Positions 1 through 11,060 of a stretch of 64,000 nucleotides of DNA are shown in pieces. How positions within the stretch are numbered: the first letter of the stretch is position 1; the number at the start of each line of letters is the position of its first letter. The notes beneath the pieces are model-generated. The model searched no databases and was not told the DNA's origin. It worked only from the letters and a program-made list of their open reading frames with translations. The stretch lies in contig NW_026944383.1 in assembly GCF_033439725.1 (NCBI RefSeq), forward strand, positions 7,626,001 to 7,690,000, given 5' to 3'. The position numbers and the translations under genes are program-made. The stretch is from Neurospora tetraspora. Its lineage: Eukaryota; Ascomycota; Sordariomycetes; Sordariales; Sordariaceae.

Positions 1-1
1 C

Positions 2-1991
2 CAATGGACGAACCAGACCGGCCTCTCTTGGGACAATCAATCTGATCCACTCGTCAAAGACTTGCAATGCCCCAAATGCAACACACAATTGTCAATCCCC
101 TGGACAACATGCTCTCGGCCTGAAGACTTCTATGATGAAACCGAACCCCTGGACCTGACTGGCACTGGCTTTGGTGACGGCAACCTTAAGCATTTGTGCG
201 AAAGATGTGGTATTACTATTTGTAAGGAATCGCTTTGTGCTTTCAAGTTTGTCAAAGACGTCGAGGCTCTACTTGGGCCTGCAAACCGGCCGATCCCAGG
301 CACCGTACTAGAACCCACAACTGGGAGACCCGCGACAGTGCCGCCCGAGCCTGAAAGGTCCATCTACCCTCGCACCTTTCCCAACCGTCTTCTTAAAAGT
401 GGATGCAACTCTATTCGCACAAAGGTGACCACGCTCATGACGTCCAAGCCGAACCCTACCATGCAAGACATTCGTGTCGAAATCGAAGCCATTCTTGGGA
501 ACAGCACATGGCTGAGGGAGATCAACAAGTATTTGAGCCCCAGGGGCGCGGCATACAGGGTTGGTCGTGCCAGTAAGCTCAGCATACGCAAAATGATGGC
601 CCATTACTGGGAGAACTTCAGCCCCTTTGCTCTTGACCTGGCTGGCGCTGTTGTGCGCCAGGGCATCTTCATCGAAAAGATGTACAAGATTGACTGGCTT
701 CATAGCCCTTCGGCAACTGACACCATGAAGCGCCTCCTGCTCAAATATGTCCGTTTTTTTGCCATCATGCAGAAGAATCCGACCAAGATGGCAGTCCCTA
801 CGCTTGATATCGACCTGGCTTGGCACACACACCAGTTGAGCCCAAGCAAGTACTACGAATACAGTATCGGCAAAACCGACAAGTTCATCGATCATGATGA
901 CAAGGTCGAGGAGGGCAGATTGAGCGAGCAATTCGAATGGACCAGCAAGGAGTATCAGGATACCTATGGTGAAGTGTACAGCGAGTGCACGTGCTGGTAT
1001 TGCGAGTGTAAGTTGGACCCGCCATCAGTCGTCCGAGCTCCTCGTTTTTGATGCTGACCACAACGTCCGTCTTGTAGCTATTCGAACCTCACACGTGAAC
1101 TCACTCGGTCAAGTGCTGGGTGTTTCCAAGTCAGAGAAAAGTAAGTATCTCCGTGTTTCATGGTCTGGCCACCCAAACACAGTTTGGAACCTCACTAACC
1201 AACTTCCTTGCCAGTTGCCGAATCCTTCCACGCCTCCGGAAAAGCCAAGTTCTGCCCACCCGACAGGTCCGCCCATATCTCTTCCCACAACGCCGTGATG
1301 TTACACGTCGATCCTTCACAGCCTGACCTAACCACTCAGAACCGTGTGCGCATGCAACTCGCCGCCCTTCACCAGAAGAGACTGGATGCTGCATACGCAA
1401 AAGCCAAGAAACGCGCAGAGAAGAAGGGCAGAACGATCCCGCCCCGGGATTCGACGTACTACGACCACTGGGGATACCCGTACTACATGGCTGGACCCTA
1501 CATGTATCCCATCTGGTTCGCACCGGGCTTGTACTACGGTTGGAATCCGGGATACATTGCCGGCTGTGGCACCGGAGCGAATGGAGCTTGTGCAGCGGGC
1601 ACATGCGGAGGAGGTGTTGCTGCTGGTGGTTGTGGTGGTGCTGGGGTAAGCTATCCTTAGTCCTATGACAATGGTGGATATGATGCTAACATGACTTCCT
1701 CTAGGGATGTGGCGGGGTAAGTTATTTTACATGCGCGACAACCAGTGCAGGAAGAAGGTCCACTTGTCCATTACTTGATGCAAATGCTGACGGATTTTCT
1801 TTGCTTAGGGATGCGGCAGCGGTGCTGGCGGTAGTGCCTGCGGCGGCGGCGGGTGCGGAGGGGGTGGTGGCTGCGGAGGCGGAGGCGGAGGAGGAGGAGG
1901 AGGTTGTGGTGGCGGTAAGTAAACCCTCAATGACATTCTTGAAGGCTGATTAAGATACTGACATTTGTGGTATGAAGGCGGTGGATGCTAG
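2..1991 (+). CDS. DUF1399 / glycine-rich domain-containing protein (GRDP-like), 5' partial
   Basis: The frame is open from the left edge, so the N-terminus lies outside the window. Exons: <2-1007, 1078-1140, 1215-1645, 1705-1716, 1809-1914, 1978-1991 (stop TAG 1989-1991); introns are GT..AG, most with GTAAG donors. The protein carries the DUF1399 hallmark PTLDIDLAWHTHQL followed by a conserved Y-x-Y stretch, encoded near nt 800-860. It ends in a Gly/Cys-rich tail (GCGS...ACGGGGCGGGGGCGGG type), which is typical of fungal GRDP-like proteins. An N-terminal Cys pair (QCPKCNTQ) and a later Cys cluster (CTCWYCE) could bind metal. Molecular function of this family in fungi is poorly known. The fourth exon is only 12 nt. 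Family assignment is from the motif; exon boundaries are by eye. Confidence 0.82.
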
Positions 1992-2597
1992 GATTCCCAA
2001 TACCCCGGATTTATATGTCACGATGGTTTCTTTAATGGGAAATGCTTGCTTGAATATCATAACCGTCATTATCAATTCGTCTTCTTTCGTTTTTCACGAT
2101 CGATCCTGTTGTTTGTTCTATCTAGAGTTATTTGAACTGACCAGAATGAAATACCAACACACTTTCATTGATACCCGTTTTGCGCGCGATCTGCCTTATT
2201 GTGGCTTGGAGGATATCGCCGTCATCATAAGCGCACGAAGGATCAATAGTTACTGGCCCGTTAGGCGCCAAGATATTGGCTTGTAACACTCAAAAGAATA
2301 AAGAGGGGGCATTACCCACTATTCGACAATCTGGTCTGACACTGCCACTTTCACAATTGAGATCAGGCACCAACACACCATTGAAAGTCGTTAATCGCGG
2401 CATTGGCATTGCAGCTAATTCTACTCGTTGCTCATTAATACATCAATCGCGGTACGCGTCGAAGTCATACTCATTTCTAACTGTGCTAACTTTGTAGACC
2501 ATATACGCCTACAGAACAACCTCATATGAGCTACTTCCCGCAAGCCATACATGCATGCTGAAGCCCGACCGACATCCGTGACGAATTCTTCTTCAAG
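1992..2597. other. Intergenic spacer
   Basis: No gene seen. It holds the 3' flank of the DUF1399 gene and the upstream region of the HET gene, both on the plus strand. Small open frames here have no recognisable content. Confidence 0.6.
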
Positions 2598-5348
2598 ATG
2601 GCAACAACAAAAACTGGGAACAAGCAAAGTCATGATGAGTTTCATGTATGCGAGCTTCGAAAATACCCAGTCGGACCACCTCAACAGCCGCTAGCCTTGT
2701 TAGAGCTCTCGCTAGCTACATCCAAGCAACTACTTTCCAGGACCTTCGACTTCGAACCCAAATACTCCGGCGAAGACCTCTTAAATCAAGTAAAGCAGCT
2801 CGACGCATGGACAGGAGATCAACTAGGATTCCTCGATGAAGCCCTCGACAAGTTCCTCTTCAAAGTCCTTGTCCACGACACAGACACAGACACAGACACA
2901 GACACAGACACAGACACAGACACAGACACAGACACAGACACAGACACTACTACCAAACCGTCCAACCCTACACGGCTAATAAAAGAAGAGGAGAAGAGCA
3001 GCAATTTAGTACCAGAGACTCAGACTATCAAGTCGTTCGTCGCACTCAGTTACTGCTGGCACTACCCCAACTGGTCCGTAGCCCTCGGCCTCCAACATGG
3101 TGTCGATCCAACCACCATCCCCGACAGTCCCCTGGCACCCGCCATGTTCGCAGCCTTTCTTGCCGAGCGCTCCAGTCCCGAGGAGCCAGTCTGGTTAGAC
3201 CAGTGGTGCATCGACCAAACCAACGACGAAGAGAAGATAGTCGCCATAGGCGCCATGGACGCGCTCTACTACAGTGCTCGTGTAGTGGTGGTTTGTCTGG
3301 AGGATGTCCGTCTTAGTCCCGATGACGCGGCGATTATACTCAAGTTTGCCGAGTTTGTTGAAAGGAAAGAGAAGCCGGAGTGGAAGGAGGATAAGGAACA
3401 AGTACGTTTGTGGACGGCTGTCGAGCGGATCTTTGCGGCGAGGTGGTTTATAAGGGCTTGGTGCGCGCATGAGTATTGGATGGCGAGGCAGGTGGTGTTT
3501 TTGGCGCCTGTTACTTCTGATCCCGAGGCATTGCCTGGAGAGGTTGGGGAGGTGGAGATTGTGAGGTTTGATAATCGGTTTTTGCAGTTGGTGCATTCTG
3601 TTGCTTCGAACTGGTTCTCGGGAGAGAATGCGGAGACGTTTAGGAGACGGGAGAGATATCGAAGGGAAGCTTTTGAGGGGGAGGAGGCTTATTATTGGGG
3701 TGGTCGGGTGCCTGAGTCTAACGAGGAGGATGCAGAGTCGTTCACCAAGAGGAGGGCATTTGGTATTGCGAACAATCAACATCAAATGGGCGACCCTGAA
3801 GCAAAGCTGTTACCGCAAATCAGTTCCTTCGCTGTCATCCAGAGTCTCGCTGCGGGGTTTGAGAGGGACAAACTTTCTGTTTGGCTGAATGCATCGCGCA
3901 CCCGCCTCTTTATCAAACATAACAATCCCCTTTCGGAAGCGGAAAGGTCATGGATAGCGACCGTCGTCTCCCTAGCATCAGGAGACGCCACGGTGCTGGC
4001 GGCCGTCGGTCCAACTCTCGCCGATCGGGATAGTCAGCACGGCCAAGTCGGGAATAAAACCCCCAGAGAAACAGGTTGGGCATGCGTGCCAGAGGTGGAT
4101 GACTACGTCCACCTCGGCTCAAGCCCTATCTATCCCGCGCTGGATGGCAACCCATCTCTCTCCTCTGATGGACTCGCGCTGGACGCTATCATACTTGATA
4201 CCTCGTCTGGTATGCAGAGTCCCCACCATACCAGCATGGCGGCAGCTAAAGGGGCGTTGAAATGGTATAGCGAACAGCGAAGCAAGTTTCCCTCCTCAAC
4301 AGAAACAGAATTAGGCGGATGGGAAGACATCGACACCATCACCCCGCTCTACACTCTTCACCTCACAGAAGCCCTCGCCATCCTCTTGGAACTGAGTGAT
4401 CCCCCTTCCTTCACTTGGACGCGTCTCTGTCTTTCTCAAGCGTTTCCTAGGCCAGGGTCAAAGTACGCGAAGCTTTTGAGTCATCAGTCTTGTGTTTCTT
4501 TTTTGGAAGTTGGCTTTCTCTCGTTGAGCGGTGCTAGGTCTTCTTTGAAGGCTGTCGTCGATGGCGAGAATGATGATGATGCGAACCTGCGAGCGGTGGA
4601 AGGTTACCTCAACACCTTCCACTCTCAAAACCCCGATATAACATTCAAAGGCGTCACCGCCTTCCTAGCGATAGCCGAGGGAATCGTCCGTACTGTCTGC
4701 GGCGGAGCGAGCTATTATCGCACAGGGAAAGTCAACGAGACGTATCAACTACAAGTCAGCGATGCGATTCCTCACGGTTTAATCGTCTTTGCTCCTCCTG
4801 CTTCTCAATTTCAGCAAACCAAGTATACCATCGCCTGCCCGTTGGCGCTGAGTCAATTGAGGGAGGTGCAGGTTAGTTATATGCACCGGGGGTGGATTCT
4901 TGAACAGGAGGAAGGGAACGAGACAGTTCAGGAGCATCCGGAGGGCAGAAAGATTCCAAGATACAGCCTCATAGGCAAAAACGCCTTGTTCATGCCGGTG
5001 GGAGGAAGTATCATCAAGCATCCGGAGACTGGGGGTTTGTGTAGGATGGGGGATCCCGTGAGGTTTGCGGCTTCGGGGGTTAATAGGGATGGGGAAAGGA
5101 GGATGGTGAGGAGGATTGTCGTTGGCGGCGGCGGAGGAGGAGAAGAGGAGACGGGGGAGGTGAGTGATGGAAGGGAGGTGAGAGAGTGGCAGGAGAGAAG
5201 AAATGGAAGGGAGGTGAGAGAGTGGGAGGAGAGAATAAATGGAAGGGACGTGAGGTTGGTGCCTAAGATGGAGATGGGGATTTTGGGATGGGCGATGACA
5301 GTGATGATAGGGTTGGGGGCGATGCTATGGGGATTTTTGGGTAAGTGA
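2598..5348 (+). CDS. HET-domain (heterokaryon incompatibility-type) protein
   Basis: Single-exon gene of 916 residues. The three HET blocks are visible: FVALSYCWH at about residue 148, VWLDQWCIDQTNDEEK at about 197-212 followed by YYSARVVVVCLEDV, and AARWFIRAWCAHEY at about 278-292. HET domains are fungal NLR/allorecognition effector or sensor domains that can trigger incompatibility cell death; the partner of this one is unknown. Between the N-terminal part and the HET domain lies a (Asp-Thr)n run of about 12 units, encoded by an ACAGAC microsatellite at 2877-2946. The C-terminus has a Gly-rich stretch, repeated NGREVREWEER-like segments and a final hydrophobic segment (about 895-914, GWAMTVMIGLGAMLWGFLG) that looks like a tail anchor. 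No STAND/NACHT domain is present. Confidence 0.85.
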   Translation: MATTKTGNKQSHDEFHVCELRKYPVGPPQQPLALLELSLATSKQLLSRTFDFEPKYSGEDLLNQVKQLDAWTGDQLGFLDEALDKFLFKVLVHDTDTDTDTDTDTDTDTDTDTDTDTTTKPSNPTRLIKEEEKSSNLVPETQTIKSFVALSYCWHYPNWSVALGLQHGVDPTTIPDSPLAPAMFAAFLAERSSPEEPVWLDQWCIDQTNDEEKIVAIGAMDALYYSARVVVVCLEDVRLSPDDAAIILKFAEFVERKEKPEWKEDKEQVRLWTAVERIFAARWFIRAWCAHEYWMARQVVFLAPVTSDPEALPGEVGEVEIVRFDNRFLQLVHSVASNWFSGENAETFRRRERYRREAFEGEEAYYWGGRVPESNEEDAESFTKRRAFGIANNQHQMGDPEAKLLPQISSFAVIQSLAAGFERDKLSVWLNASRTRLFIKHNNPLSEAERSWIATVVSLASGDATVLAAVGPTLADRDSQHGQVGNKTPRETGWACVPEVDDYVHLGSSPIYPALDGNPSLSSDGLALDAIILDTSSGMQSPHHTSMAAAKGALKWYSEQRSKFPSSTETELGGWEDIDTITPLYTLHLTEALAILLELSDPPSFTWTRLCLSQAFPRPGSKYAKLLSHQSCVSFLEVGFLSLSGARSSLKAVVDGENDDDANLRAVEGYLNTFHSQNPDITFKGVTAFLAIAEGIVRTVCGGASYYRTGKVNETYQLQVSDAIPHGLIVFAPPASQFQQTKYTIACPLALSQLREVQVSYMHRGWILEQEEGNETVQEHPEGRKIPRYSLIGKNALFMPVGGSIIKHPETGGLCRMGDPVRFAASGVNRDGERRMVRRIVVGGGGGGEEETGEVSDGREVREWQERRNGREVREWEERINGRDVRLVPKMEMGILGWAMTVMIGLGAMLWGFLGK
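2877..2946 (+). repeat. ACAGAC microsatellite inside the HET gene
   Basis: About twelve tandem ACAGAC units coding for Asp-Thr repeats, lying just upstream of the HET blocks. Unit length is 6 nt so copy changes keep frame; it is likely to vary in length between strains. Confidence 0.95.
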
Positions 5349-6460
5349 ACTCTTACATGGTGTTTGGGTTTGTCGGGTTTGTCGGATTGAAAAAGGTCAT
5401 TGAATCGGAGAGGGTTAAAGTGGTCTTTGTGATCGATCACATACGGTGCAAAAGATGACGATACAAAGAACAGAAAGAGACACGAGTGAAGCAAAATACC
5501 GAAGGAGCCACCTTGCTGGTCGTTCTTTACTGCTCAAATTATTGATGAGTGTCTCGCAAGTGCCGACTTTGGCAGTCGTGACATTCGTGCCTGCCTCAAA
5601 CAAAATGGTAATGAAGACGAAGTTAGTTCTGGACCTTCGGAAGGAGCACTGGGCCAATGTAACTGCAGAAGATTAGAGGTATCTTCCATGGGAAGAAATT
5701 GTTCAATCTGGAGAGACCGTTTTTCGGTTCTTCTCTCACAATTAAGACCTCGAGTTAATCTCTTCACCACTGCATCGAACCACGTCGAGAAACACCACAC
5801 ACCGGCAGGACCTGCATCACGAACACCGGACGAACCACGGAGTGGGTCCCGTCCCTGAGTCCATCCACTCAAACCCAGGGACTTACAGCGCTTCAAGCAC
5901 CTGTAAGTTCAAGCTCGGTTTCCATCCACTTCTCTCAACTGCAGTCAAGGCAATCATCGCCGGCACGGCTTCATCCTGTTTTCTTCTCCCCAATACCAGA
6001 GGCTCCCGTCGGTTCGCTCAGATTGCTTCGGACAGTGTGTGTCACTTTCATTTTCATTTCCGTTTCAAGCGGCCCGTGATGCCATCTTTCCGCTTTCAAC
6101 CGTTATCGAACTTCGAGCAGCCATATATGCCGGCGCAAACCGGCGAGAGTCAGTGGGTTTGGTAGCGAGAGGATGAACAATACCATCACAGCAGGTAATC
6201 TGAAGGACGCGCAGCCATCCCACTCCGGTATCCACTCGTCCGTCCCGTCGTCTTCGATGCACTCAAGCACCAGCAAGGAAGCAACTTCATTTGTGGTTCT
6301 GGTCGGTCGTCCATCAGGAAATTCACCGTTTCATCTACCACCCTGCGTCTTCTGGTCTATTCTCAGGCCCGTCAACGGATATACCCCGGGAATGTCGAAG
6401 CATATCTCCATCGGGAGTATAAGTAATCTCCAGGCCTCCATTTAATGGGGTCTGAGGGTA
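5349..6460. other. Non-coding stretch
   Basis: 3' flank of the HET gene and spacer. Several short open frames overlap on both strands, none with a recognisable domain or a convincing gene structure. Confidence 0.5.
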
Positions 6461-6678
6461 CCGCTTTTTTTCATTCGATTTGGATTCGTTCTAGCCAGCT
6501 GTAGTCTAGTACTGCCCACTTTTCCAAGCCGATCGCAAGCAAGACCCGCCCAGAGTGGGTATTTGAACGTGGTGGCAGGGGGTAAACCAGCTGGCTGGCA
6601 CTCGCTTATATGCCCAGATAGGGTATGGCGGCCCGCTATACCCTTTCTGAGCGAATCCAAATCGAATGAAAAAAGCGG
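6461..6678. mobile_element. MITE with TA target duplication (Tc1/mariner-like)
   Basis: A 218-bp element bounded by near-perfect terminal inverted repeats: left 6461-6488, starting CCGCTTTTTTTCATTCGATT, and right 6652-6678, the reverse complement with one T fewer. Each end abuts a TA dinucleotide (6459-6460 and 6679-6680), the target site of Tc1/mariner/pogo elements. A second, internal palindrome (GGGTATgGCGG / CCGCtATACCC) lies at about 6621-6643. It has no coding capacity, so it must have been mobilised in trans. Confidence 0.8.
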
Positions 6679-9600
6679 TATTTATCTCATCTGCTCATCC
6701 AACGGGTTTGGGATGATCATGACCGTTATGAGAATTTGATCGGCCGGAGTCGGCCGGAGTCGGGCGAGAGGCCGGTGGATGGGATGCGCGGGTTTTCGAA
6801 GGAAAAACCGCTTGAAAGGGATGTTGAATGGATTCCAATTGCTAACATGCTGAAAAGGAATTTTGCGGATCCACGGCCATCGGATTGTGGAAATGTTGTG
6901 AAGTGGAAGACTGACCTTGACGATGACCAGGTTTCGATGAAGCAACACAGCCCACACAGCAGCAAAGGTCCACATTTACCCGTGCCGAGCGCTGCCTACT
7001 TGTATGTATTTGTGCACACCTTGCGTCACCGCACCTCACCGACCTCACCGTGCCTTACCGTGTCTGACCTACCGCGCAGTAGCTTGCCGAGCCGGGTCCG
7101 GGTCCGGGTGCAGTTCCCGAACTCCGCTTTTTTCTTACCAGCTGGCCCGCTGCGCCCGAGTGGCCCGGTGCTGGGTCCGATTCCCCGTTCAGCGCTTACG
7201 TGACACCAATGGCAGCAACAACACAATAAATCATGTGAGGATCACACCACCATGGAATGAACATGAGCGTCATAATCGCAAGCATGTGAGCATGGTCACC
7301 ATTCACCATTTACCAGTTTGAGCAGATGATATGCTTGCAAGAAAGGCAAACACCGGGTGCAGCTCCCGTATCATTTTCGGGATTTCTTCCTATATGAATA
7401 CTCGGGTTTCCCTGCTGCCCTGATCCAGACACTTCAAGACAAGGAAGATTTGAAGCGTTTGAGCACCAGGGCAGGGCAGTCTCAGCTGGACAAAATGCAA
7501 ACAACAGACCGCTCGCTCGGTTTCGAGTGCAGTTCCCGTATCGAAACCTACCTGCCTCACCTCCTGTCTCGAGTCTCGAGTCTCATGTGCTACCGGCGTA
7601 GATAATGTCCGAAGTTGTCCAGTCCCTCGGGACGTCCAAACGGGACTCCCGTGAGCCGTCGTTCCGCTGCAGCATCAGATTGTTGGGCAAACATATGGCT
7701 CTCGGACTCGCTTGCACTGTGACAAACATCTCTCCCACTGCTTCCGCTTTCTCACTGTTTCTGAGGCTTTGACAGCTTCCAGGACTTCCAAGGACTGACT
7801 GCCTGTCTTACGGTGAAGTTTTCCATCTTTTGACAAAATCCGAAGTAAGGTCCTGATTCTAACCATGAAAGCACCTTGAAGGCATCGATACTAGGCTACT
7901 ACGTCTGATAAAAAAAAAAAAAAAAAAAACGACCGAACGCCTTCCCAAAACAGGACAGAACGGATTAACAAAACCGGACCAATTCCGCACTTCCCTCTTT
8001 TCACCGTCCACATATAGAATAGTACTTCGCAATCGCACATAGGTTGCCACACTGACCGGTCAAAACTGGATGATGATGACCTGTATCACTTCGTTGAATC
8101 GAATCCCTCCGAGAGTCCGAGTCCGGGTGCACCTCCCGAAGCAGTTTTCTGTCCCGAGCCTTGTAGCACCCAGCACGCATCCAACAAATCACTTCACCTT
8201 CTCGTTAACACTGTAACAAACACCTCTCTCTCCCAGTCCTCCCACCCACCTTTCCGCTCTCAAGCTCTTACCTTTCCGCTCTCAGTCTCAGCTCTTACCT
8301 TTCCGCTCTCAGCACTCAGTCATGCTCACCTCAGTCATGCTCACCTCTCATACCCTTGAGATTTCAATACCCCTGCTCCCTTGATACCCATCCTTGATTT
8401 CTACCACGAGTTACATATGCAGGACTAAGCCCACCAACACCAACAAGGACTATCGATTACCTGAAAAAAGGCTTCTGGAACACCACCATTGCCACCGGAC
8501 ACATCGAGAAAGAATTATGCCTTACCTCTACTGCGCACGGTCTTTCCTGCTCGAGTGCTGAGTTATGCCTTGCTAAGCAGACGCTAATCCCAAGCAGTCA
8601 GTCCTCTTCAGACTCTCTTCCTATCCCATGTCCACGGTGTCCACGGTGTCCTTTGGCCCCCATCTGTGCGTCCTGTGCCCTGTTGCCATGTGCTGTGAAG
8701 AGTTGGAAGGGTGTGCACTTCCAACTGAACGAAGTTACCATGCCGTGCCGTCCGTTGTTGTTTGCTCGCCGGTCAACATGGGTTGCAGGATGTGTGGCGG
8801 TTTTAAGATTTCTCATTCAGTCCATTCATTCAGTGTCCATTCTGGCAGTGCGCGAAAGTTGTTCACCGCTCTATGCGCCCTTTGAAGCCTCTTTTTCGCT
8901 TGTGTGCGAATGCTATTGGTCTTGTTTTCGATGTGCTCAATTTGATTGTATGTACTGTACAAGGCTCATTTTACTTTACAACGAACGTCTCACGTTTTAA
9001 ATGCACAACAGATTAACCAGTTTGTCGGGTTTTTGCATTTTCGATTTTCATGACGATAGATGCCAATGCTAAATTTCCTTGATTAACCGTATACCAACGA
9101 ATGCCCATCTAAGACAGTGTGTTGAGTTTGTAGAAGAGGATATGTTGTGGATGACGAGGATGATGACGATGAACGAGCGCAGGCTAGCGTGCGTGCGAAC
9201 AAGTGAGCAAGCAAGCAAGCGAGTGAGTACACGAGCGATTTCAAGATATACACAGTAATTTTCTCGCTAGGCTAGAACCATACAAAATGCGAGAAATGGG
9301 GTATCCGTTGTGATAAAACAATACAAAAAGAAGTCAACGTAAAACGAGTCGGTGTGTGTACAAAAAGTGTTGTATGAGTGATTGTGTGAGTTTGCTTAGT
9401 GCCAAATGCATTATGATGCGGCACAGAAACTGTCGTGTTGGTCATCGCTTTGTACGGATCCGAACAGACGAAACTTCCCAAAACCCCGTTCCCGTGTATT
9501 GGGGGGCAATGGTGTTTGGTGGCCCATGATGGCCGAAGTGCGTGAAGACATCCTGTCGTTCGTTCGGCTGCCTGGTCGAATGAGTTAGGCCCGGCCTAAT

Positions 9601-9715
9601 GCAGGATGATTTTTGATGTCGGGTTCCGTTATAACCTGCCCATGATTGAGACGACGATCCGCAGAGCTGATGCTGGGTTTCGATGAACCTCGGTATCCAA
9701 TTCCGCCATCGTACT
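6679..9715. other. Long non-coding stretch with repeated short motifs
   Basis: No convincing gene. It contains four copies of an interrupted palindrome CGGGTGCAGYTCCCG (7105-7119, 7354-7368, 7524-7538, 8124-8138), an A-run at 7910-7929, and pyrimidine-rich tandem repeats at 8248-8349. The pyrimidine-rich tract resembles fungal core promoters, but no plausible downstream reading frame was found. Confidence 0.5.
8248..8349 (+). repeat. Pyrimidine-rich short tandem repeats
   Basis: Three imperfect units of ACCTTTCCGCTCTCA plus variable spacer (8248-8314), followed by two units of TCATGCTCACCTC (8320-8349). Function unknown; CT-rich tracts are common just upstream of fungal transcription starts. 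Confidence 0.75.
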
Positions 9716-11060
9716 TCAAAGGGCAGGCGTGAGTCGAAGATGGAAGTAGCGGTAACACTCGATCCAGTTTCCCCGTTGCTGCTTCCTCCCCTTGCTCACT
9801 TTCTCGGTGGTGGTGGTCTGCGTCGACAATTTCCTTCCCTTCAACCAGTCCAGACTTGATGCGGCGGATATTGCGGATATTGCGAATATTCTGGTACGGG
9901 TGGGTGTGGTGATGCCCTCGGCGTATTCTTTGCCTTCTTGCGACTTTGCGGCGGAGCACTGGAACGCATACGGGTGCGCTTGTTGAGACGCGGCCTGCTG
10001 AGCTCCATTTGGTGACGTTGTTCCCTCCTGTGTCATGGGTCAGTTTCAATCTACCCATTAAATGAACCATTGTTCTCAAAACATACACTGCCTTCTTCAA
10101 TTGCTCCTCATCAAACGCGGCCTGATCCTTAATGGGCACGGATGCCTTGTCGTTCTCGGGGGTCGCTTGTCTCTTCTCGAGAACAGTTGCAAGCCAATCG
10201 CGAGTCTGGCTGGGTTGAACGAGTTGACTGGGTTGAGGTATCGATTGCTCTTCAATCTTGCTCGTCTCCTCCGCAACCGGTTCAATTTCGGTAACCACTG
10301 GTCGGCTGTCGTCGATTTTGGGGAACTCGTCGGGGATTTCGGGTAGGGCTGCTTCGGACAAAACACTGAGGGCGGGCGAACCAGGACCGGAGCCTGGACA
10401 TGGGATGTAGTCGACATATGCTTCCTCCCGCACCATGTACAGATCGGAACTCAAAGGAACTGCGACATGTTCGTATCGCTCTGGCGTCTTCACAAATGCG
10501 TCCAAAACTGAAAGTGATCCGAGGCTCCATAGAAGTTCTCCGGAAAGGGGCGTCCTGGAATTGGAGGAATCATTGCTGTGACAGATGCCGTGGAACTGAA
10601 ATGGTTCTCGTGAAACGGTAGGGCTTAATGGCGGCGTCGAATCGGATAGCGGTCGTTGTTGCCAGATGGATGAGAAACTTTGTGTAACACTGGTGGCCGT
10701 CATGTCAATGTCAGCTGCCATGTGGCCCAAGGTCGGACACACTTGTTCTACTGACCTCTCATCATCATGCTCGGTTGGGTTGAAGTCATCGAAGAGACTC
10801 GGCTCGCCGTCGTAGGCGTCGTAAAAAATGTCGAGGTTGCGGCGAAGGACAAGGCCGCAATACCTGAAGTCGAGCAGGTTGAGGGCCTCCATTGTGGAAC
10901 TCTCGAGGGGAAGGTTGTTGAATTGTGTGAGGATGATACTTGTAACTTGTAAGGCTGATGATGCCAGGGGACTAGGGTCGAGAGGACGGGAGGGAGTCGT
11001 TTGGTTTTGATGGAAAGAGAAACCAAGATGGAGCTTGGATGGAGACCAGATGGTGGACAC
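9716..11060 (-). CDS. Hypothetical protein, two exons
   Basis: Exons 11060-10089 and 10027-9716 on the minus strand, separated by a 61-nt intron with donor GTGTATGT and acceptor ACACAG. Splicing is preferred because the second exon then reads EGTTSPNGAQQAASQQAHPY, a more protein-like frame than the intron-retained one. Protein about 427 residues, Ser/Pro/acidic and low complexity, with no domain I recognise. The ATG at 10892 (MEALNLLDFRYCG) is an alternative and perhaps better start, since the preceding 56 residues look like translated 5' UTR. Not related by eye to the P1-P17 family. Confidence 0.55.

Noticed and set aside
10089-11060. Unspliced 491-residue reading of the 9.6-11.06 kb gene
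   Set aside because: Retaining the 61-nt GT..AG intron gives an Arg/His-rich tail; splicing yields a better frame ending at 9716.
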